Below, piece by piece: positions 1 through 10,359 of a DNA stretch of 24,164 nucleotides. Within the stretch, counting starts at the first letter, position 1. Every line of letters starts with the position of its first letter. This stretch comes from Glomus cerebriforme. Taxonomy: Eukaryota; Glomeromycota; Glomeromycetes; Glomerales; Glomeraceae. The position numbers and the translations under genes were made by a program. Where the stretch lies: positions 2,344 through 26,507 of the forward strand of contig QKYT01000313.1 in assembly GCA_003550305.1 (NCBI GenBank), in the 5' to 3' direction. The notes beneath the pieces were generated by a model. The model searched no databases, was not told the origin of the DNA, and saw only the letters and a list, made by a program, of their open reading frames with translations.

Positions 1-209
1 GGAAATTTTTTATTTAAAAGCAAAATTTATTAACCTATTTTTCTTTAACTTTATGATAAATAAAAACTTCCTTTTTAATTTTATAAATTTATTTAACTAC
101 GGCAAATCATTATTAGTTCAAAATATTTTCCAGATTGTATGAAAGTAATATATTAAAACCTTAATAATAAATTTTATTTGTATTATTTTCTCAAATAAAT
201 TATTGAACT

Positions 210-338
210 ATGGATTTGGAAATTTGTGAAGAATGTAAACAAAAAAATACTGGAGAGCTATGGTGTAACGCATGTAATGCAAAACGGTTTCAACAATATT
301 TTAAAAATTGGACTGGTAGTAATGATGATATTGAATAG
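210..338 (+). pseudogene. Orphan N-terminal header of a Glomeromycotina-type protein kinase
   Basis: A 42-codon open frame begins at an ATG and ends at TAG. It holds two CxxC-type pairs (CEEC near residue 6, WCNAC near residue 18), then an RFQQ-F-NW stretch and NDDIE. From memory this is the zinc-ribbon-like header that precedes the catalytic domain in the expanded tyrosine-kinase-like family of Rhizophagus. In that family the header continues into a linker and a glycine-rich loop. Here the frame stops just after the header, and the next 200 bases show no kinase motif in any frame. What remains is therefore a severed 5' piece, probably left by duplication or rearrangement. The family call is recognition from memory; the truncation is directly visible. 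Confidence 0.6.
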
Positions 339-549
339 ATTATTGTAGCACTGAAAAGTTTAAAATAAATTTAAGTTGGAAATATAAGATTAATAATTTA
401 CATGATATTGCACGCGAAGAAAAAATTGCGTAACCATAATACAAAATTTGTCACATGCTTTAAAATATGTTGCACATATTACAATGACGTTCAACAAATT
501 AGGATTAATTCTTTTTCTTTCTCCTTATTTCAATTAAATTATAAAATTA

Positions 550-2017
550 ATGGTTGATAGTAAACTTTTGACGAAATTACCACAAAATTTACTTGAAATT
601 TTAAATGATGAAGAATATCATGATATTACAATTGAAGTTGTAATGACCCTTATGTAAAAATATTTCGTGCACATATGGTTATTTTATATTATCATTCTCC
701 TTATTTACGAAGAATTTTATCAACCAATAAAAAGAAAAATGATGGGATTTTGGTACAAATTAAATTACCAAATATCTTACCAGAAATTTTTCAAATAGTT
801 TTAAGGTAACAAATATCTAAATTTTAACTAATCAAATATAATTTGAATTTTACAAAATATTTTTACTTATTTAGATATATTTATAGCGAAAGACTTTCTT
901 TAGAAGAATATGATACTTCAGACATTATCAAATTATTATTTGCAGCCAGTGAACTTAGTCTTCAGGAATTAANCACCTNCATACAATCATTTTTGATCGA
1001 AAATAAAACAAATTGGATGGAACAAAATTTTTATTTGATATATCAAACAAGTTTTGAAAATGATTCTTTCTCGGAACTTCAAAAATATTGTAATGATTTA
1101 ATATCAAAAGAACCAGAAAAAATATTCAACTCACCAAATTTCTTCTCAATTACAGAAAATCTTTTGATTTCAATTATCCAAGATGATAGATACTCTTCAA
1201 ATGGATGAAATTCAAGTTTGGGAGAATGTACTTAAATGGGGACTTGCTCAAAATCCAGAACTTCCTTCTGATATCAGTAACTATTTAAAAGAAGATTTCA
1301 ATATCTTAAAGAATACTTTACAACAACAATGTATTCCATTTATTAGATTTTACAATTTAAATTCTAAAGAATTTTCAGATAAAGTATATCCTTATAGAAA
1401 AATNCTACCAAAGGAACTTCGTAATGAGTTAGTGAAAACGTTTTTAAATCTTTCAGATCCTGATAGCAAACAAATGATAAATCAAAACCTCNTATAACTA
1501 AAACGACTAATAAAAGAGTCATTGATTCAAAAATTATTACATATCAACATGTTGAAGTAATCTCAAAATGGATAAATAGATTAGAGATCACGGATAAGTT
1601 AGCTTCTCCATACGAATTCAAATTATTATTTCGTGGATCTCGGGATAGATTTGAAAACTGTAAATTTCATGATATTTGTGATTATCAATCCCGCACCGTA
1701 ACAATTGTTAAAGAGATAGTAGCGAAATTCTTAGAGGATATAATCCAATTGAATGAATTTTGGTGCTGGATATAGCTCTACTAAAGGTAGTTTCATATTC
1801 TCTTTTAATGATAGAATTGAAAATTATATTTTAAGTTGTGTAATGGATGAAAATAAAGCGATATCTAATGGACTTAATGATGTCCATCATTTGGTAGCAC
1901 TGACCTTTATATATTATGTATATTTGGCAATAATTTGAGTAGGATTCATATGAGAAATCGATTAGAGATGGGAATAGCTTTACTGTAGAAGAATGTGAAG
2001 TATTTCAAATTGTATAG
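550..2017 (+). pseudogene. BTB-BACK-TLDc protein, array copy 1 (frameshifted)
   Basis: Exon 1 (550-805) encodes most of a BTB domain, including the FRAHMVIL motif. A GT-AG intron at 806-874 is followed by exon 2 with RYIYSERLSLEEYD, the rest of BTB, and BACK to about 1490. Unlike its four neighbours it continues into a TLDc domain: WINRLEITDKL, then FKLLFRGSRD, later STKGSFIFSF and a final VEECEVFQIV before TAG at 2015-2017. BTB-BACK proteins usually act as CUL3 ubiquitin-ligase adaptors; TLDc domains are linked to oxidative-stress and V-ATPase functions. One base is missing at about 640, giving a stop at 655-657. Four extra bases lie near 1190, and further frame changes occur near 1490, 1700, 1753, 1935 and 1970. 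Four Ns (973, 979, 1404, 1492) fall inside, so some lesions may be sequence errors, but the number favours a pseudogene. Its upstream region resembles none of the other copies. Confidence 0.85.
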
Positions 2018-2206
2018 GATTTATAAATTCTAAAAACTTGCGTATTTTCTATTTGTAGAAATAATTTAACAATTAAATTACCTTTTATAAACAGTAAATA
2101 TAAATTAATTTATTTTATAAATTAATAAAATATTATTAAATTCAATAATTTTTTATTTTAGAATTATTGATAAAACAAACAATTATCAAATAAAATTCGA
2201 AATGCT

Positions 2207-3035
2207 ATGTATCTGCTGATACCTACTTTGGATACGAAAGAAGAAGTTTTAACTGTATTAGATAAAATACAATTCAGTGATGAATCAGGAGCAGCGGTAA
2301 TTATTAGATAATAGTTTAAATTTCTTAAGATTTTAACAAGCGATAAATTTTTTTTTTTTATAGAGGTAAGCTTATTCCATGGGTATTATCAGGAATTTCA
2401 AGTGCATTTACAAAGATGGATCGTACCATCTGGAATCAAACACCAAATAATACTAATGTTGGAGAAAGTGCGCATGCTAATGTAAATCATGATGGACGAA
2501 ATCATTCCCTTCTTGCTGGAATTATGAGGTAATGTTTTTGTAAGAACTTTGTGCTGTTAAATGATACTTTTATATTTTATATAATTTTGTAATTCTTAAA
2601 TTTATTTCTAGAGGATGTGATTTTGATAAAAGGCAATGTGAAAATGTTAATATTTATGAACATTATAATGTTTCAGACTCTTATCATAATAAATCTGAAT
2701 TGGCCCGGTCAATTCAAGCTGAAAAAAGAGCGGTAAGTTATTATTACAAATTGTTCAAGTGGATTTTTTTATTGTTGTATTTTTTTTAATATAAAAGATA
2801 TATATATTTTTATTAAAATTTTTAGAAAAGAAACACAAGGGCAAACAACCCTTAGCATCCTCAAATACAGTCAAAAAATACAAAAGTAAGTCACATAATA
2901 AGGAAAACAAAATAGAAGTTATTAATTTGGATGGAAATTCGCATATAGAGCAACAAAAAAGATAAATTCTTTGGAACAAGAAATGCTAATAATTCAAAAA
3001 CAGAAAAATGACGAACTTGAAGGAAGATCATGTTA
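2207..3035 (+). pseudogene. Multi-exon remnant of an unrecognised, probably repetitive gene family
   Basis: Four coding blocks are separated by GT-AG introns. Block 1 (about 2207-2296) contains IPTLDTKEEVLTVLDKI. Block 2 (2364-2528) contains WVLSGISSAF, then a TNVGESAH stretch and HDGRNHSLLAGIM. Block 3 (2612-2732) begins GCDFDKRQ and ends in AEKRA. Block 4 (2831-2965) is lysine- and asparagine-rich and basic. Blocks 2, 3 and 4 join in phase at introns 2529-2611 and 2733-2830; the join of blocks 1 and 2 is out of frame. After the stop at 2963-2965, a charged tail (INSLEQEMLIIQKQK) continues in another frame, which suggests a one-base change in an A-run. I do not recognise a named domain. The Asn/Glu/Ser/His motif and basic tail are reminiscent of transposon-associated proteins, but that is weak inference. 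It lies between BTB copies 1 and 2 and has no clear start codon context or 5' half. Confidence 0.5.
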
Positions 3036-3366
3036 ATTGAAAAACGAAATAGGATATTAGGCTTATAATTTTACAATAGTATCATATTTTAATTCATTTA
3101 TTTTTTATTTGTGAAAATCAGTTCAGAAGAAATAATAAATTTTAACGTGCAGTTGGTTTAATTTTGATATTTCTACAATAGGAATAGAGGAGCATATGAT
3201 AACGAAGATCAAAGAGTAAAACATTATATAAAGAATTTTATTTGCTTGTAAGATTTTGCTTATAATAAAACTTAGATTTTTATGATTAAACATTATTATT
3301 GGATAATATTTGTATTTATTATATTTTTATATAAAATTTTAAAATTTCAGTTCGTACGAATATGAA

Positions 3367-3394
3367 ATCATGTGATATTAACTAATCACGTGAT
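3367..3394. repeat. Paired E-box-like palindromes
   Basis: ATCATGTGAT (3367-3376) and ATCACGTGAT (3385-3394) lie eight bases apart. The second is a perfect palindrome around CACGTG, the core bound by bHLH factors in many fungi. The pair sits about 470 bases upstream of BTB copy 2 and next to an inverted-repeat element, so it could be either a regulatory site or element end sequence. The sequence alone does not decide. Confidence 0.3.
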
Positions 3395-3403
3395 AAAATT
3401 TAG

Positions 3404-3522
3404 CTGTACAGTACGATTAATTTGCAAAAAATCATACAATATATATACAGTATTGTATTATTAAGTACTGTACTGTACTGTATGATTTTTTTTTTTTTTT
3501 GCAAATTAATCATACAGTACAG
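3404..3522. repeat. Inverted-repeat (MITE-like) element
   Basis: The left arm at 3404-3437 begins CTGTACAGTACGATTAATTTGC, of which 20 of 22 bases match the reverse complement of the right arm ending at 3522; both arms then carry an A/T homopolymer and ATCATAC. The arms differ mainly in homopolymer length (6 versus 15). The roughly 40-base loop contains repeated TACTG units, and further TACAGT copies lie just to the right (3531-3545). No coding capacity and no clear target-site duplication were found. It resembles a small non-autonomous DNA transposon or a hairpin left by one. Confidence 0.5.
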
Positions 3523-3714
3523 TTTAACTAACCGTACAGTACAGTTTATCAATATACCTATAAAAATATTCTGAAAAAAAAAAAGATTTTAAAAAAATCA
3601 TTACAAAATAAAATTTTTATATTTTCAGAAAAGCCAGAAAATCTGTAGTTATTATACTTAAACATGAGCATTTATCTATTTTTTTTTTTAAATTAGAACT
3701 TAGAATGAAGTTTG

Positions 3715-3790
3715 ATTTTTACTAACCATATTTATTAGTTATGTATCACGATCTACAACAATCGATTTCCAATTCACTATTGTAATCATT
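3715..3790 (+). promoter_or_regulatory. Class-1 upstream block shared by BTB copies 2 and 5
   Basis: The block includes a 22-base stretch identical to one upstream of copy 5 (ATGTATCACGATCTACAACA plus AT, at 3741-3762 and 16213-16234). It is preceded in both by ACTAACCATA and followed by similar CAATTCAC text. It begins 116 bases upstream of the ATG here and 111 bases upstream in copy 5. It is absent from copies 1, 3 and 4. Conservation and position suggest proximal promoter or 5' leader, although simple co-duplication would look the same. Confidence 0.45.
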
Positions 3791-3856
3791 TAACCATTTG
3801 AACAAACCAAATAACCAATACTTTAGGACTTTTTTCTTATCGCTTTTATTATTGCA

Positions 3857-5985
3857 ATGGTTGACAATAAATTTTTACCGAAATTATCCCAAAATTTACT
3901 TGAAATTTTAAATGATGATGAATATTATGATATTACTATTGAAGTTGGTAATGACCTTATGTAAAAATATTTCGTGCCCATATGGTTATCTTAAATTATC
4001 GCTCCCCTTATTTGCGAAGAATTTTGTCAACTAATAAAAAGAATGATGGAACTTTGACAAATATTAAGTTACCAAATATTTTACCTGAAATTTTTCAAAT
4101 AATCTTAAGGTAAGAAAAGTTATTTAATGAGTAAAAAAATTTTTTTTTCTTTATGCCTTAAATTTTTAACGATCGTTTTATTTGTTTTAGGTATATTTAT
4201 GGAGGAAGGCTTTCTTTGGATGAGCATGATACTTCAGATATCATTAAAATCTTGGTTACTGCTAATGAACTCAGTCTTCAGGAATTAATCCCATATTTTG
4301 AATCATTTTTAATTGAAAATAAAAAAAATTGGGTGGAACAAAATTTTAACTTGATATATCAAACATGCTTTCAAAATGATTCTTTCTTGGAACTTCAAAA
4401 ATATTGTACTTATTTAATTTCTAAAGAGCCAAACAAGATATTTAATTCACCAAATTTTTCTTTAATTCCGGAAAAACTTTTGATCTCGCTTATTCAACAT
4501 GATAATCTTCAAATGAGTCAAGTTCAAGTTTGGGAACATGTACTTAAGTGGGGTATTGCTCAGAATCCTGAACTTCCTTCAGATTCTTCAAGTTATTCAA
4601 ATGATGATTTTAATTCTTTGAAGAGTACTTTACAGAAGTGTATTCCTTTTATTAAATTTACTAAATTTACTTCTAAAGAATTTTTAAATAAAGTATATCC
4701 GTATAAGAATATTATACCTGAAGAGTTATGTGACAATTTATTTAAATATTTTTTAGATCATGATTGTAAAAATGAACATAGTATTGCACAAAATACGCTT
4801 GGAAATTTGTATGAAAATGGCGGACATATAGAAAAAACCTTAGAAAAAGCTATTTATTGGTATAGAAAAGCAGCAGAAAATGGGAATTATGAAGCACAAT
4901 TTAATTTAGGCCAGTATTATAGATATGGAAATGGAGTTGAAAAGAATGAAAAAGTATTTGAATATCATAAAAAATCAGCCGATAAAGGATATTTAGATGC
5001 TCAATTTGAACTTGGATATTGTTATTCTAAAGGAATTGGAACTGAAGCTAATAAAGCAAAAGCATTTGAATTATTTAAAATTGCTGCGGAAAATGGACGT
5101 GCTGTTGCACAAAAAAATCTTGGATATCTATATGAAAATGGTAAAGGTACAGATAAAGATTTAGAAAAAGCTATTTATTGGTATAGAAAAGCTGCAGAAA
5201 ATGGGAATTATGATTCACAATATGCTTTAGGCAGGTGTTATGAATATGGAATAGGAGTTGAAAAAAATGTTGTTAAAGCATTTGAATATTATAATACTGT
5301 TGCTAAAAAAGGACATTATATTGCACAAAATAATCTGGGATATCTATATGTAAGAAGTGAAAGAACTGAAAAAGATTTAGAAAAAGCAATTTATTGGCTC
5401 CAGAAAGCGGCAGAAAATGGATATAAATTAGCATATGATAATTTAGGTATATGTTATGAATTAGGAATTGGTGTAAATAAAGATAAAATTAGGGCATTCG
5501 AGTTGTATAAAAAGTCATCTGAAAAAGGATATATAAATGCAAAATTTCATCTTGGATATTGCTATGTTAATGGAATTGGAACAAAAATTAATAAAGAAAA
5601 GGGGTATGAATTGTATAATGAGGCTGCTAGAGTAGAAAATAATGAAAAAGAAATAGTGAATGATTTAAATGAAGTTAAACATTGGTATCAAAAATCAGCG
5701 GAGCATGATAATAAAGTAGCATTATGTAAATTAGGTGAAATTTATGAATTAGGTAAGGGTGTTAATCAAAATATAATTAGAGCATTTGATTATTATAAAA
5801 AAGCAGCTAAAGAAGGAAGTATGGATGGAAAATATAAGCTTGGATATTATTATCTTCATGGGATTATAGTAGATACTAATAATGAAAAGGCTTTTGATTT
5901 ATATAAAGAAGCAGCCGAAGGGGGAAATAATGATGCACAAAAAAGTCTTGCATTGTTACAAAAGAATAGAGAAAAACATATATAA
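3857..5985 (+). pseudogene. BTB-BACK-Sel1 repeat protein, array copy 2 (one-base lesion in BTB exon)
   Basis: Exon 1 (3857-4109) encodes the N-terminal BTB and exon 2 (4191-5985) the rest; the intron is 4110-4190 (GTAAGA...TTTTAG, phase 2). A single C is missing near 3956, which brings TAA at 3962-3964 into frame. Exon 2 is otherwise open from YIYGGRLSLDEHD through BACK (QVQVWEHVLKWG) and about eleven SLR units to AQKSLALLQKNREKHI. The methionine-like start at 4216 is really TTG, so rescue by internal initiation is unlikely. If the missing base were a sequencing error, the product would be about 682 aa, the longest of the cluster and the only one that keeps the complete C-terminus. SLR arrays fold as alpha-alpha scaffolds, and BTB-BACK probably binds CUL3. 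An in-frame deletion of about 24 bases relative to copy 4 removes the linker between BACK and the first SLR. Confidence 0.85.
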
Positions 5986-6339
5986 TGTATGGAAATAATG
6001 TTCTAATGATTGATTTGAAAGTAATGACAATTCAAATAAAATTATTTGAAATTCATGCGTATCAATAATATTGGTATATTTTACTGAAATTAATTTTATA
6101 TATTTCTTTTTCTTTTTCTTCGAATTTTAAAATGATATATTTAATTTACTCGATTATATAAGATTGTTAATTATTTTACATAAAATGTGATGTCCATTTA
6201 ACTAGACTAAAAGTAAAATATTTCAAAGTCCAGCATAACTTTGCTACAGTAGCATTACGATAAGAAATTAGTAAAAAATTTACTTCAGTTTATAATATCT
6301 TTTTATAGAAGTTAAGGATTGACCAATGAATTTAAACAT
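5986..6339. other. Intergenic spacer after copy 2
   Basis: AT-rich sequence with no coding frame that I can support. It probably includes the 3' untranslated region of copy 2. No hairpin terminator or RNA gene was seen. Confidence 0.4.
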
Positions 6340-6890
6340 AAGATTTTCACATATCAATATTTTACGTACTGTATATTCGTGCTACTTTTAAAAACTGTAA
6401 AATAATTAAAAAGATTGCATGATTTTTCTACGTATGAAATAATTATGTAGACAACCGCTCTTTTTCCTTTTGCCACTATATATACTTAAATATTGTGAAA
6501 TGAATAAAAAATTAATACAAATTTTTTTAAAAACTTGAAAATGACGGAAGATATTCATTTAGGGCAGATTTAAGGTAATAAATAACTGATAATATATGTC
6601 ATAATAGCAAGATCAGAAAGCTATTTCACAGTTTATTGAAAGAATTTTATTCATGTTTCTTTTTTAAAAACAGACAATATGGTAGATTTTTCACAGAAGG
6701 TTTGGGCAGCAAGTTGCATGATATAGCTGTCTTATGCATAAATGATTAGAAAGCAAATCGTTCAATGAGTTTTACGCTCAATATTTTGCATGGGTACCTA
6801 ATTTGTTCTGTTCTACATGGCTGTTTCATATCAAATGTCTGTTTATAACGAATTCTCATCAGCTGAAGCCTGAAGTTGTATTTATTTTTT
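6340..6890. repeat. Duplicated spacer segment, left copy
   Basis: This non-coding segment aligns by eye, in the same order, with 9330-9835. Anchors include a GATTTTTCTACG/AATAATTATG block near 6420, TATTCATTTAG plus CAGATTTAAGGTAA near 6550-6575, CAATATTTTGCATGG near 6778, and CTCATCAGCTGAAG near 6856. The unit of duplication in the array therefore extends about 0.8 kb upstream of the genes. The match is interrupted by many substitutions and indels, so the duplication is not recent. Confidence 0.6.
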
Positions 6891-6950
6891 TTTTATTCGT
6901 AGTTTGAATAATGCAAAAGAAAAATGTAGATAGAAGTCTTGTGACACAAA

Positions 6951-7032
6951 CCATATTCCACGGGATAGCCTGGAATATCATGATTTCTACGACTGCGCCG
7001 TGAAAATCAGTGGAATATTCAGCCGATTACAA
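6951..7032 (+). promoter_or_regulatory. Class-2 upstream block shared by BTB copies 3 and 4
   Basis: A 32-base stretch, 6982-7013, containing TTTCTACGACTGCGCCGTGA, is identical to 10072-10103 upstream of copy 4. Just before it lies CCACGGGATAGCC, part of an imperfect hairpin whose outer bases are ATTCCA and TGGAAT. It is followed by a TTCAGCYGATTACAAAT match. The GC-rich core stands out from AT-rich surroundings. It lies about 125 bases upstream of the copy 3 ATG. It may be a promoter or leader element, or a piece of a transposon that was co-duplicated. Confidence 0.45.
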
Positions 7033-7137
7033 ATATAAATTAATTTGTGTCGCACAACTTTTTTTTTTTATTGAAATTCTATTTAAAATTATTACAATAA
7101 GATTTAGTGTATTTACACCCACTTCTTTAAAAAGATT

Positions 7138-8745
7138 ATGGTTGATAATAAACTCTTACCAAAATTATCTCAAAATTTACTTGAAATTCTAGATGATGAC
7201 GAATATTATGATATTACAATTGAAGTTGGGAATGATCCTTATGTAAAAATATTTCGTGCTCATATGGTTATTTTAAATTATCGCTCCCCTTATTTGCGAA
7301 GAATTTTATCAACTAATAAAAAGAAGAATGATGGAACTTTGACAAATATTAAGTTACCAAATATTTTACCTGAAATTTTTCAAATAGTTTTAAGGTAAGA
7401 ATAGAATTAAAATCTTTTCTTTATGTGCTAGACATTTTTTTAAACCAACATTTTATTTATTTTAGGTATATTTATGGAGGAAGACTTTCTTTGGAAGAAT
7501 ATGATATTACAGATATCATTAAAATCTTGGTTACTGCTAATGAACTCAATCTTCAGGAATTAATCTCTTATTTAGAAATATTTTTGATTGAAAATAAAAC
7601 AAACTGTATCGAACAAAATTTTGATTTGATATATCCAACTAGTTTCGAAAACGATTCTTTCTTGAAACTTCAAAAATATTGTACTGATTTAATTTCCAAA
7701 GAGCCAAATAAGATATTTAATTCAGCAAATCTTTCTTCAATTTCAGAAAAAGTTTTGATCTCGCTTATTCAACATGATAATCTTCAAATGAATCAAATTC
7801 AAGTTTGGGAAAATGTACTTAAATGGGGAATTGCTCAAAATCCTGAACTTTCTTCAGATCCTTCAAGTTATTCAGATGATGATTTTAATGCTTTGAAGAA
7901 TACTCTACAAAAGTGTATTCCTTTCATTAAATTTACTAAATTTACTTCTAAAGAATTTTTGGATAAAGCATATCCATATAAGAAGATCATGCCTGAAGAG
8001 TTATATGATAATTTATTTAAATATTTTTTAGATCATGATTGTAATTCATATAAAATTGCTGCTGATAAGGAGCATAATATTGCACAAAATAATCTTGAAA
8101 TCTTATACAGAAATGGTGAAGGTACAGCAGAACAAGATTTAGAAAAGGCTATCTATCAGTAAGCAAAATAGCGGAAAATGTATGTGAAATCGCACGATAT
8201 AATTTAGGCAGGTGTTATAGTTGTGGAATAGGAGTTGAAAAAAATTATATCAAAGCATTTGAATATTATAAAAAATCAGCTGATCAAGGATATTTAAATG
8301 CTCAATTTCAACTTGGATATTGTTATTCTAATGGAATTGGAATTGGATATAGTACAACAAATATAAAAAGAGCATTTGAATATTATAAAATTGCTGCTGA
8401 AAAAGGACATATTAATGCACAAAATAATCTTGGAATTTTATATGAAAATGGTTTAGGAATTGGAAAAGATCTAGAAAAAGCTATTTATTGGTTCCAAAAA
8501 GCGGCAGAAAATAGATAAGCACATTATAACTTAGGTATTTGATATTTATTATAAATTTGGAATAGAGATAAAAATTAGGGCATTTCAGGTGTATAAAAGT
8601 CAAGCTTAAAAGGGATATATATATGCTATTATCTTCATGGGATTAGTTGATTGATAAAGAAAAGGTTTTGATTTATATAAAGAATTGCTGAAGGGGGAAA
8701 TAGTGATACATAAAAAAGTCTCGCATTATTGTGAAGAATATTTGA
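7138..8745 (+). pseudogene. BTB-BACK-Sel1 repeat protein, array copy 3 (truncated by frameshift)
   Basis: Exon 1 (7138-7394, intact BTB half beginning MVDNKLLPKLSQNLLEIL), intron 7395-7465 (71 bases) and exon 2 from 7466 read in frame to TAA at 8160-8162, giving 317 aa: BTB, BACK and one partial SLR. Comparison with copy 4 shows one base missing at about 8161. In the shifted frame three good SLR units continue to a TAA at 8516-8518. Beyond that, eroded pieces matching the copy 2 C-terminus (a YYLHG-like stretch, then EGGN and KSLALL) continue to about 8745 with many breaks. The gene may still make a short BTB-BACK protein able to bind a partner without the SLR scaffold, but loss of function is more likely. 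The promoter class and spacer match copy 4, its closest relative in the array. Confidence 0.85.
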
Positions 8746-9329
8746 ATAATGGATACAAATAAATATTTATTCAATTCTTTAAATTAATATTTATTCACGT
8801 ATATCGGTATATCAGTATTTGTATATTTTAATTATAAATTATTTTATTATTTATTGGCAGATTTTTTTTTTCTTAGTACATTTTTCCGTTTTTAATCAAA
8901 AAAATGTCCTTTTGACCTTATGATCAACTAAATATTTCAAATTAATTTTAATACATGCCAAAATTTTTATTTGGAATACTTAAATTTCTTAAACTAAAAT
9001 ACTGTACATTAAATGATATATTTATTTTGAAACAAAAATTATTTTTAAGTGAAATATGTATTTACCAAGCAAAGAATAGTAACTGAACATGTTTGTATGG
9101 GCTTGTACATAATTTGACTAGCGTTATAAGAATTTCGTAAAAAAAGTACAATTTTATCATATATCTCATTTTTTTTTTCTTTTTATAGCCAGAAGTTCAA
9201 TATCATTTTATAAAAAAAAAAAAATATATACAAATTGTAAAACTCTAAATTAAATTAAGCTTTTTTTTCATTCTATTGTTGGATATCTTTATAATTTATA
9301 TAATGTGAACTTATTTTTAGGGATATATC
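8746..9329. other. Intergenic spacer after copy 3
   Basis: AT-rich, homopolymer-rich sequence. I see no supported coding frame, RNA gene or clear repeat boundary in it. Confidence 0.4.
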
Positions 9330-9835
9330 CACGTATGTTTGTGTTATTTTTACAAGCTATAAAAAAATCCCAAAAAAAAATTGTATGATTTTCCTTCGCA
9401 TAAATAATTATGCAAACGAACGCATAAATCTTAAAACTTGAAAGTAATGAGAAAATATTCATTTAGAACAGATTTAAGGTAACGAATAACAAATGATATA
9501 TGAAATAGAAAAAAATCTGATGAATACTGTATAAGTCAATTCTGGTATTTTACGGACTATTGAAAGGAAATTATGTAAAAGAAATGTCAGTTTATTTTTA
9601 AAACAGTTAAATAATTTGATTGCTTTTCTCACAGAAGCTTCAACAATTTTTAGTATTTAAATATGGACAATAGGACATGCGCAATAATTTATTAAATCAA
9701 CTTGTTGAACACTTTAGTCATTCAATTGGCAATATTTTGCATGGACACGCCTAATTTTATTGTGAGGTTACAATTAGAATTTCTCATCAGCAGCTAAAGA
9801 CTGAAAGTCGATAAAGTACTTTTTATTTATTTATT
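9330..9835. repeat. Duplicated spacer segment, right copy
   Basis: This is the counterpart of 6340-6890 with the same anchors in order: GTATGATTTTCC near 9390, TATTCATTTAG and CAGATTTAAGGTAA near 9456-9482, CAATATTTTGCATGG near 9730, and CTCATCAGCAGCTAAAG near 9783. It places copies 3 and 4 as products of a block duplication that included the upstream spacer. Confidence 0.6.
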
Positions 9836-10046
9836 GAGCTTCATAACCTATTTCAGAACTCATCTTCATGTACAGATAATCAAGCCAAGAGTTTCTTATA
9901 ACAAATAGTCATAACAAATAGTTTAATTTTTGTAACAAGCTTATTACTGTACATTTATCGAAAAAACCATTCACAATTTAGGGTCGGATAAAATTATAAA
10001 GAAAAATGTGAGAAATTGAGGTCTATATTTAGACGTGTGTCACAGG

Positions 10047-10130
10047 CCAATTTTTCCACGGGATAGCCGTGGATTTCTACGACTGCGCCGTGAAAATCAG
10101 TGGTTCTATTTTGTGTTCAGCTGATTACAA
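10047..10130 (+). promoter_or_regulatory. Class-2 upstream block of copy 4, with perfect hairpin
   Basis: The block contains the 32-base identity with copy 3 (10072-10103). It is preceded by a perfect six-base-pair hairpin, CCACGG-GATAG-CCGTGG, at 10056-10072. In copy 3 the hairpin is interrupted by a small change, while the neighbouring bases are kept. The block is about 260 bases upstream of the copy 4 ATG, further than in copy 3, because the leader between them has grown. Confidence 0.45.
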
Positions 10131-10359
10131 ATTGTGCGACCACTTTGTGAATTTCACTTGATTTTTTTTTTTTTTTTTGTTTTTGTTTTACCGTTTGAAA
10201 TATTATTATATTTGTATTCAATAAGACTTATTGTGTATTACACTATTGATCCGTTAGATTTATTACTTACGTCTTTTGGTGTCGCACAATTTTGCAATAT
10301 TGCCAAAAAATTAATAATAACGTTCTGCAACATCTAATTCTCTCTCTTTTTCTTTAATT

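Noticed and set aside
2755..2979. Minus-strand open frame of 74 codons
   Set aside because: It lies opposite the basic fourth block of the plus-strand remnant and has phenylalanine/leucine-rich shadow composition.
4216..5985. Separate gene starting inside exon 2 of copy 2
   Set aside because: The apparent start codon is TTG within the conserved RLSLDEHD segment. The same happens in copies 4 and 5, so this is the 3' exon of a spliced gene.
10131..10290. ATTGTGCGAC and GTCGCACAAT as 10-base terminal inverted repeats of a 160-base insertion upstream of copy 4
   Set aside because: The interior (GAAATATTATTATATTTG... and the CAATAAGA text) aligns with the copy 3 leader, so it is not an insertion absent from copy 3. 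The inverted repeat is probably local duplication or chance.
10134..10337. Plus-strand open frame of 67 codons before copy 4
   Set aside because: It overlaps the conserved upstream region and a long T-run that encodes poly-Phe, and copy 3 has no equivalent frame.
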